In this document: positions 57,783-64,000 of the stretch, piece by piece
How the letters are laid out: each line of letters starts with the position of its first letter
Position numbering within the stretch: position 1 is the first letter of the stretch
Source: Styela clava
Lineage: Eukaryota > Chordata > Ascidiacea > Stolidobranchia > Styelidae
NCBI RefSeq assembly: GCF_964204865.1
Contig: NC_135258.1
Coordinates: 4,145,001-4,209,000 of the forward strand
Direction of reading: 5' to 3'
DNA length: 64,000 bases
Translations under genes and position numbers: made by a program
Notes under the pieces: model-generated
The model's input: only the letters and a program-made list of their open reading frames with translations
What the model was told of the DNA's origin: nothing
Database searches by the model: none

Positions 57783-58674
57783 GCTTAGTTCATCCACGAC
57801 TCGAACTTATTTAAATTCCTAATGCAGGGATCGGATTCGAATCACTGCAACCTAAAATAACTAAGTTTTTGAGTCGCTTGTAATCTCAACGCACGAACAA
57901 TCTGTTATAACAACGGAATTTTTATTTTTTGCCATTATTTTGAACCATCGAAGACAATGTCTCTTGCATTCATTTGAACACTTGGGGGCTTATCAGACCG
58001 GCTATTTCCACACCACTACGCAAAATGAAGATGGTTGGAATCTCTGTATCGCCATATCCTGGAATTTGAGCAGACATTATATGACTGAGGAACTAATTAA
58101 GCAATATCTCTCATGTTTAGGTGTTTCTACGTTTTATCATATTTTGTTGAAAGGTAGGTTTTTTGATGATGAAAACGAGCGTTTCATTGTCTACATTGCC
58201 ACATAGCGTTGTCAGTAAAAATTTTACCACGCTGTGGCTTTTGTCCAATCCTAAATATAGTTAAGGTCTTGCCTTATTTGTTATTTTTCAAAAGTCTGAC
58301 ACAAATATTAGTTTGAAAAAAATTCCCGAACTTTCAGACTTTCTCAAAGAATTATAGTTCCCAAATATTCTGGCATACTTTCAACGGATGTCAGTCCCTA
58401 ATTCTTTTGGCATGCTTTAGCATTTTCTAGTGCTCAAGTCGGAATCTTCTTAGGATGTAAATTTCACGTATGCTCATTATATACTGTCAACGTTAATCAC
58501 TGTTGGATTTATTTATTACTGTTAGAATTAAAATCACGGGTGTCGCTGCTCGATAACCAGTAATGTTGTACCACGTCTCCCTTCACTCTGAATTAATATT
58601 TTTCTTCTTTTTATGTATTGTTTATTCGTGAAGTGTACTTTAGTATGGTGGAAAAATAAATTACTGTTTGATTG
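57783..58674. other. Intergenic, only a weak open frame
   Basis: An 88-codon plus-strand frame at 57940-58206 begins MNHRRQCLLHSFEHLG and shows no domain, signal or repeat copy in this window. I see no splice context or family match, so I treat it as unsupported. The rest has no recognised feature. Confidence 0.35.
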
Positions 58675-58920
58675 CTTGCCACTGCACCCCTGATTACCCT
58701 GCGTGGATTCACAGGTTCGAGTCCTGTGGGCGATAATTATGCGCGAGAGCTTCCTCCACCGTAAAGTTCATGCATCTGAAAGAAATAATAAGTGGCTAAC
58801 CAATCCCATACTCAACATGGACTGATACCCGGACCAGAGTCCGTGGTTCACCATGTGAATATTCGATCTCAACGACTTTCCTGTCCCCCAGGATGAATAT
58901 GTAAATCCTATCCGGCGCTA
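58675..58920 (+). repeat. tRNA-derived SINE, 5'-truncated
   Basis: It starts inside the tRNA-like head (TGCCACTGCACCCC), keeps a B box AGGTTCGAGTCC near 58712, and continues through AATCCCATACTCAACATGG to GATGAATATGTAAATCCTAT, parallel to 22985-23330. The A box is missing. Confidence 0.8.
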
Positions 58921-59340
58921 CAGTTGTTACCAAGAATGTGGAAACTTGAGTCGAAAATCACTGAAGTTGGAGATCAAAATTTGCAACGTCTTATCATTTA
59001 AGATAAAGTTTTAGTGAAAATGTAAAACCGACAATAAATTAATACCAAATTTTCAATAGAAGCGTCTTCCTCGACACAGAATAAATTGGTAATATCCCAT
59101 CCTATCCTGAATGATGCATGCTAACCAACATTTTCAACCGAAACTAAATAAACGAAACGTCAATGCTTGTGACGAGTTCATGTGTCGAAATAACCTTTTT
59201 CATCTTTAAACGAAAACGTTTTTTTATCGAAATGAATGATGGTAATTTTCCAACAGTAGATATCGCTGAAGAGTATGATTAGTTTAAAGTGCCCAGAGGT
59301 GGGTTCGAATTCCTATTGGGACACAAGTCAGTCTACTGTT
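58921..59340. other. Intergenic; a B-box-like GGTTCGAATTCC near 59303
   Basis: A tRNA-like B box (GGGTTCGAATTCC) occurs near 59300 just before the purine-rich stretch, but no A box or cloverleaf could be drawn by eye. Nothing else is recognised. Confidence 0.3.
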
Positions 59341-59890
59341 AAATCAATAATGTAACTGTTATAAAGCAAGAAGAATAGGTAAATATAGTAAGAATCGAGC
59401 AAAACAGTCAGGGTGAGGAGCAAAGAAACAGCGAGTAGTAATAAGTGAGTCCGTGGGCGAAAAGCAGGCGAGGATCGCAAGAATCGAGCAAGTGGCTTTA
59501 TAGATATGGTCAACAATGAGGCAATAAATAGGATTAATAAGTAGGCAAATGGCATGCAGGAGACGAGGCAAGCAGCAGACGACGCAGGTGGCATAGCCAA
59601 ATCGATATAAGGGCTAAAACAATGGGGTAAAAAATAATGAGTGAGCCGATTGCATGGTAGGTAGGGCAAGCGAGGTGGCAAGCAGTGCTCTCTTACACAA
59701 AATGAAGGAGTGTCATGTAGGGAGTTACAGGGGCGATATCAGAGTAATGGCAAAGAAAAAGTGAGTCTCGTGTAACAGGAGGAATACAGCGTGAATAGTC
59801 CGGAGAGCAGCGAGCAACGAGAGTCGGCAATGGTCGTAGGAATCAAGCATAACACTCAAGAAGAACTAGCCAATTGACACCTGACAGAAC
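59341..59890. other. Purine-rich stretch with marked strand asymmetry
   Basis: For about 550 bp the plus strand is dominated by A and G, unlike its surroundings. Short recurring words include AAGAATCGAGCAA (about 59391 and 59479), GGCAAGCAG and GCGAG. The minus strand is open for 117 codons (59328-59681) with a leucine-rich, pyrimidine-coded sequence, which is expected from the composition and not taken as a gene. It may be an old element or transcribed non-coding sequence. Confidence 0.4.
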
Positions 59891-59899
59891 GAAAAGGAT

Positions 59900-60175
59900 A
59901 TATAACGTATATACGTGGCTTTTATACTACTAAGTCTCCAAAATAATGTCGCTGAAAGCATACATAAATGTATATATATGTCCCCCTATTCCTGGTTTTT
60001 ATACTACTGAGTCTTCCTAATAACGTCGCTGCAAACATATATGGATATATAAATACGTCCCTCTATTCCTGGTTTTATTACTACTGAGTCTTCCTAATTA
60101 CGTCGTTGCATACACTTATAAATGTATATATATATATGTCCTCCTATTCTTTATCCGGATTTATTTTCTCACGGA
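59900..60175. repeat. Satellite, diverged monomers
   Basis: At least three monomers of the ~75-bp family carry AAGTCTCCAAAATAATGTCG, GAGTCTTCCTAATAACGTCG and GTATATATATATATGTCC variants. Confidence 0.8.
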
Positions 60176-60259
60176 AAAATGTAAAAATTCGACTAACAAA
60201 CTTTTTCACTGCTCTTTACGTAGGAATGACATTTCAAAAACAAGACGTCATAGATTACA

Positions 60260-60487
60260 TTGTATAAACAAACAACTAATTTAAAAGGAGGAGAGGTAAT
60301 GACGTTATCAGGAGACAGAGACGCAAAGACCAAAGATATTACGTCATATTCGGAACATCACCACGAAGAGACACATACTGCCTGCCAAAAGGTTTTAGAA
60401 AAAATACAAAAAAAATATGAAAATTTAGATAATTCGTGTTTGGTATGTAGTTGGGATTCTTGGATCCTGGATCCTCCAGACACATAA
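60260..60487 (+). CDS. Small open frame on a repeated segment, unknown
   Basis: A 75-codon frame: after GGAGGAGAGGTA it reads MTLSGDRDAKTKDITSYSEH then HHEETHTACQK. An inverted relative at 61437-61567 reads MTSSGDRDAKTKDITSYSEH, HHEGTHTACQKDSG, followed by GTGAGG, which could be a donor. A third relative near 30850-30950 has lost the first part. It has no known domain. It may be a first exon carried on a repeat or chance. Confidence 0.2.
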   Translation: MYKQTTNLKGGEVMTLSGDRDAKTKDITSYSEHHHEETHTACQKVLEKIQKKYENLDNSCLVCSWDSWILDPPDT

Positions 60488-60754
60488 ATTACTGAAAACA
60501 TAAAATCCATCACTCAGAAAATTGTAGAATTCACCTCGACCGTTAGTACTTGCATACCCCTGCCGTATATCGTTAGCTAGCTGCGGTGCAAGTTACGCAA
60601 TTACTGAGGTTGTCTAACTAAAATTAATCTTAAACAAAATACAAGAACGAGTTTACTTATTTACACGTCATTCAACACCCGCCCCATACCCTCCTCCCTG
60701 GATACCCCACTGGACTCAACTAATTTATTTTTTAGGCTCATAAAATCCAAAAAC
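60488..60754. other. Intergenic, nothing recognised
   Basis: A short AT-rich spacer between the repeated open frame and the inverted satellite. No feature is seen. Confidence 0.4.
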
Positions 60755-61068
60755 GACGTTATTAGGGAGACGTATATATATATATATATTCGAATATATA
60801 TGCAACGAGTTTATTAGGGAGACGTTGTGGTATAAAAAACAGTAATAGGGGGACGTATATATACATTTATATATGTTTGCAACGACGTTATTAGGGAGAC
60901 GTATATATATATATATATACGTCTCCTATTACTGGTTTTTATACGACCAAGTCTCCCTAATAACGTCTTTGCATACATATATAAATATTCGCCCCCCTAT
61001 TACTGCTTTTTATACTACTATGTCTCGTTTATAACGTCGTTGCATACATATATAAATGCATATATACG
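60755..61068. repeat. Satellite with an internal inversion
   Basis: From 60755 to about 60908 monomers run in reverse (TTAGGGAGACG, AGTAATAGGGGGACG). From about 60912 they run forward (CTATTACTGGTTTTTATAC, AGTCTCCCTAATAACG). The junction is a perfect palindrome, GGAGACGTATAT... to ...ATATACGTCTCC, at about 60895-60927. Confidence 0.8.
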
Positions 61069-61227
61069 TGGCAAGATGGCGGACACCGGAACGTAGTATA
61101 TCAGGTTAGGGCTAGGTCATAATTTCAGGTACAAATACTTTGGGAGTCACTTAGCACACATACTAACCTGGTACACATACTACGTTCTGGTTCCCGCCAT
61201 ATTGGTTCACATACTTCTAGATCGCCC
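61069..61227. mobile_element. Palindromic MITE copy inserted in satellite
   Basis: CAAGATGGCGGACACCGGAA at the left and GTTCTGGTTCCCGCCATATT at the right are inverted. CATAATTTCAGGTACAAATA is in the middle. Satellite sequence resumes at once after the right end (CTGGTTTTTATACTACTAAG), so it sits inside a monomer. Confidence 0.7.
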
Positions 61228-62520
61228 TGGTTTTTATACTACTAAGTCTCCAAAATAATATGGTCGCAAAAATATAAAAATGTATATATACGTCACCTTA
61301 TCACTGGTTTTACACTATTAATTCTACCTAATAACGTCTATACTTACCACTCCGCATGTACGATTCCATTCTACCAACCCCAACTATCCACACAAATCAC
61401 AAATTATAAAATTTTTCATATTTTTTTGTGTATTTTTTCTAAAACCTCACCGGAGTCTTTTTGACAGGCAGTATGTGTGCCTTCGTGGTGATGCTCCGAA
61501 TATGACGTAATATCTTTCGTCTTTGCGTCTCTGTCTCCAGATGACGTCATAGCTTCACCTCCTTTTTCTATATAAAAATAAAATTATTTATTAAATTCGA
61601 TCTTGTCCGCCTCATTTCGGAAATTTATATTTCTTTATTTAGAGATTGCGATTCTAACCACATATTTCTTTGATAAAACCTACTTTCGCCTTACTATCTG
61701 TTATTTGTAATTTATCGTTAACTGGGTATTTTTGTGGTGGGGTGACAAATTAAAAAACAAATTATTGACAAATTATAAAAAACGGGCGCGTCATAAAAAG
61801 TTTGAGAACCACTGGATAAGAAATTAAATAGATTTTTGTTAAATAAAATATAAATTAACATTTTGTACTCCACTAGTGTTGCATCTTTTAATAATAGCTT
61901 GTTTAACATTATCGGTCCATTACCTTTGTTGTGTTATTTGAATCAATTTCCTTTTCATCAAACCCGCTAGGTGTCTTCAAATAAATTTTTCCGTATTGTT
62001 TTGTCAAGTCTGTCTATAATTTTACTTATATGAAAACGAAACAAAAAAAGTCTGTGTACCCCCTCTTCCGCTTCAATGTAGCATAAGTAACTCGAGACAT
62101 CGTCGAGTATACTGTTGAAAACGAGGAGATAAATCAACTCAATTTCAATGTAAAATAATATTGGCTGTGTTCGGCATTGCAAGCAAATTTACATAACTGT
62201 TGTTTAACATTTCCTCCGCAATCTAAGTCGGGTATGAACTACTGCGGTGCAAAACAGATTGCGCGGGATTGTTCGTGTCGGTAGGAATAGGGATAATAAC
62301 CTCCTTTCGGCTCCCAGTAATACTATAAAAATATTTATTCAATTTTAGTTCTAATAGTCGTTTAGGATTTTCTTTCCGATAACCCCAGACGATCCCATAC
62401 CCCGCCTAGTGACTATAGAATAATCTGTCTAATAGCTTATACTCCCGACAAATAATTATATGAAGACTATGTTATTCAATTTTAGGGAACACTAAGATTG
62501 CTTGATCCTTTGCTATAACT

Positions 62521-62819
62521 ATGGACAGAAGATCTGGTAAGGTACTGGAAGCTGAACCAAAAAATTTTTGAAATCTGGTGACGCAGTTATGGTCAGACTT
62601 GTTCCAAGCAAACCAATGTGTGTCGAAGCGTTCAAGAATTATCCTTCGCTTGGTCGTTTTGCTGTCCACGACATGCGACAGCCTGTTGCTGTTGGAGTCA
62701 TCAAGAAAAGTACCAAAAAGTCCGGGAGTGTGAAAGAAACCAAGGCAGCAGCTAAGGCCAATAAAACCAACAGGAGCAAAGTAGTGACTGGAAGCATCTG
62801 GCACCCATCAACAGCTTAA
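62521..62819 (+). pseudogene. Elongation factor 1-alpha 3'-end pseudogene, second copy
   Basis: It reads [15 protein letters not shown] and a stop, then in the next frame [38 protein letters not shown] and a lysine/alanine tail. It keeps more ancestral residues than the copy at 31850 ([13 protein letters not shown]). The shared frame change before KSGDA shows both derive from one already broken retrocopy. Confidence 0.85.
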
Positions 62820-63213
62820 ACCTAAAAAAGACTATGTTATTCAATTTTGGGAACAATAAGATTGCTTGATCCTTTGCTGTTGAAAGCCAGTTTATGTAAC
62901 AACTAGTCTTGATAGGATTCACAAATTTATCCCGGAGGGAAGAAAGCTGATATATTTTCGGAAAGTATGGTGCACATATGGTACACATTGGTAGCTGTAT
63001 TATAATCTTCCATATTGGAAAAAATATTTATTCCAGACAAAAAAAAAAAATAAACGCTCGCCCTGGAAGCATCTCTGGTCTAAAACAACTTTTGTTCACT
63101 TTGGCTGATCAAACACGAGCCCGCCTAATGAAGCGGCATTTTTCATAGCGATACAATGCGCATTTCGCTTGATCAAGACTCGCACAATCGGCCACTGCTA
63201 GGTAACATAATTT

Positions 63214-63332
63214 AGAACAGTGGTTCTCAACCCTTTTTCTTCCGTGGCTCACTACCGTTGCGTAAATAATTCTGTGGCTCATAAACCTTTTTATATCAGG
63301 AAAACTACAGAAAAATAAAAAATGAAGTTTCG
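63214..63332. mobile_element. hAT left end interrupted by the LTR element
   Basis: CAGTGGTTCTCAACCCTTTT, GTGGCTCACTACCGTTGCG and TAAATAATTCTGTGGCTCAT match 17379 and 32517. The alignment ends at GAAGTTTCG, where the LTR begins; the homologous sequence in the other copy continues past this point (32640). Confidence 0.65.
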
Positions 63333-63567
63333 TGTTAATAATGTCTTGGTTATATGTTAAGTTCTACACCCAAGCTATTATAGAATAAGGGTTCAACTGA
63401 ATACGCTTACACTTCTTTATTACACCAGCATAACACACAACATAAGATGTTTACAGCAACAGAACATACTAGCGAGTGACGCAACTGCGACACGTTAGCA
63501 CAAGACAGATAGAACAATCAATTATTAGGGACGTTACTCGACAAGGCATTATTAGCCATCATCAACA
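63333..63567 (-). mobile_element. LTR (3' LTR) of a Ty3/Gypsy-type retrotransposon
   Basis: About 235 bp bounded by TG and CA on both strands, with inverted ends TGTTAATAATG and CATCATCAACA. A purine tract and a pol C-terminus follow in the expected order for a minus-strand element, making this the 3' LTR. It lies inside a hAT copy, so it is the younger insertion. The other LTR is outside the window. Confidence 0.7.
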
Positions 63568-63580
63568 TCCCTCTTTGTTT
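63568..63580 (-). mobile_element. Polypurine tract of the LTR retrotransposon
   Basis: On the minus strand it reads AAACAAAGAGGGA immediately before the TGTTGATG start of the LTR, the standard place for plus-strand priming in LTR retrotransposons. Confidence 0.65.
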
Positions 63581-63716
63581 AAGATAAATTTCATAAATTA
63601 TTTTCGAATTCAGAATAGGAAATATTCACCTTTACCTATTACACAATTCATGACCACTACAATTAAGACACATAAATGAGCAATAATATTTAACACTCAA
63701 AATCAAGTTTTAGTCA

Positions 63717-64000
63717 CTACTGAGTCACATAGTCTTTCATCCAAATAGGAGGTTTACGATTTCGACGAGGTCTGGTTGGAACATCATTCGAAATCAGAGG
63801 TCGAGAATTGTCATTGGCAACCGGAAGGTTGTTCGGCTTATAGTCAGACAAGAATGGAATACTTGGTTCATATTTTTCGATATTACAACTTTCATCAGGA
63901 CGGATATGAACACGATTTCGTCTGTATGTAACACCATTCTTCGATTTGACAATGTAAGATCGTGTAGCAATTCGTTTCACAATAGTTCCTCTATTCCATC
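63717..64000 (-). CDS. Retrotransposon polyprotein C-terminus (partial at window edge)
   Basis: The frame is open from the window end to a stop at 63717. It holds WNRGTIVKRIATRSYIVKSK, then NGVTYRRNRVHIRPDES, a proline-rich linker, and RPRRNRKPPIWMKDYV. This is the post-integrase tail of Ty3/Gypsy-type pol proteins, where RSYxVxxxxGxxYRRNRxHL precedes a TRSGRxxKPPxRLxxYV-like end. The integrase core, RT and RNase H must lie beyond 64000. Its intact frame suggests a fairly young element. Confidence 0.75.
   Translation of the reverse strand, partial: WNRGTIVKRIATRSYIVKSKNGVTYRRNRVHIRPDESCNIEKYEPSIPFLSDYKPNNLPVANDNSRPLISNDVPTRPRRNRKPPIWMKDYVTQ

Larger units (their letters stand above)
61228..63332. 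repeat. Duplicated block (second copy of 30700-32640)
   Basis: One satellite monomer, then CTAATAACGTCTATACTTAC onward, aligns with 30740-32640: the AAGTTTGAGAACCACTG hAT terminus near 61800, CGACATCGTCGAGTATACTG near 62095, the EF-1alpha pseudogene, and the SINE tail remnant at 62910. A 41-nt stretch near 62018-62060 is absent from the other copy. It stops where the LTR element begins. Confidence 0.75.

Noticed and set aside
59285..59330. Possible tRNA gene at the GGTTCGAATTCC motif
   Set aside because: No matching A box, anticodon arm or closing acceptor stem could be drawn.
59328..59681. Leucine-rich 117-codon minus-strand frame that looks like a membrane protein
   Set aside because: The sequence is simply pyrimidine-rich on that strand, so hydrophobic codons are expected by composition. 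No splice or start context supports it.

Overview
The window is AT-rich, intron-bearing animal DNA. GT-AG introns have conserved phases, there are tRNA-derived SINEs with A and B boxes, many hAT-type DNA transposons with 8-bp target-site duplications, a ~75-bp AT-rich satellite, and one end of a Ty3/Gypsy-type LTR retrotransposon. I cannot name the species. An invertebrate such as a tunicate is plausible, but nothing seen here proves it.

The core is a family of six paralogous five-exon genes. Each encodes a short acidic N-terminus, a protein kinase domain with its catalytic residues (one 837-nt exon), a two-exon linker (136 and 110 nt), and a second, catalytically dead kinase domain (one ~740-nt exon). 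Phases are 1-1-2-1 in every copy. Copies 1 (337-4092, minus), 2 (9799-13924, plus), 5 (41455-44896, minus) and 6 (50997-54214, minus) are open throughout, 618-641 aa. Copy 3 (18773-22833, minus) has a 4-nt deletion in the pseudokinase exon. Copy 4 (33593-37472, minus) has 2-nt and 1-nt deletions in the kinase exon. By motif reading the domains most resemble the IRE1/RNase L kinase branch, but no KEN nuclease domain follows. This tandem kinase-pseudokinase family is the best candidate in the window for an undescribed system; its function is unknown.

Layout: 1-290 hAT end; 337-4092 copy 1; 4093-9798 head-to-head intergenic region of duplicated 5' flanks; 9799-13924 copy 2; 13925-18772 palindromic MITEs, a possible two-exon small gene, a foldback and a hAT element; 18773-22833 copy 3; 22834-33592 SINE, hAT elements, satellite and a duplicated block with an EF-1alpha pseudogene; 33593-37472 copy 4; 37473-41454 shared flank and a 2-kb hAT; 41455-44896 copy 5; 44897-50996 flank duplications, hAT elements and satellite; 50997-54214 copy 6; 54215-64000 flank duplication, hAT, SINE, satellite, a second EF-1alpha block and an LTR element at the edge.

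The cluster has been reshaped repeatedly. Copies 2 and 4 are an inverted duplicate with shared flanks. Copies 3 and 6 share a different first exon. Exon 2 is nearly uniform across all copies while the pseudokinase exon has diverged. The block that precedes copies 3 and 4 on the plus axis recurs at 61.3-63.3 kb, which predicts a further copy just right of the window.
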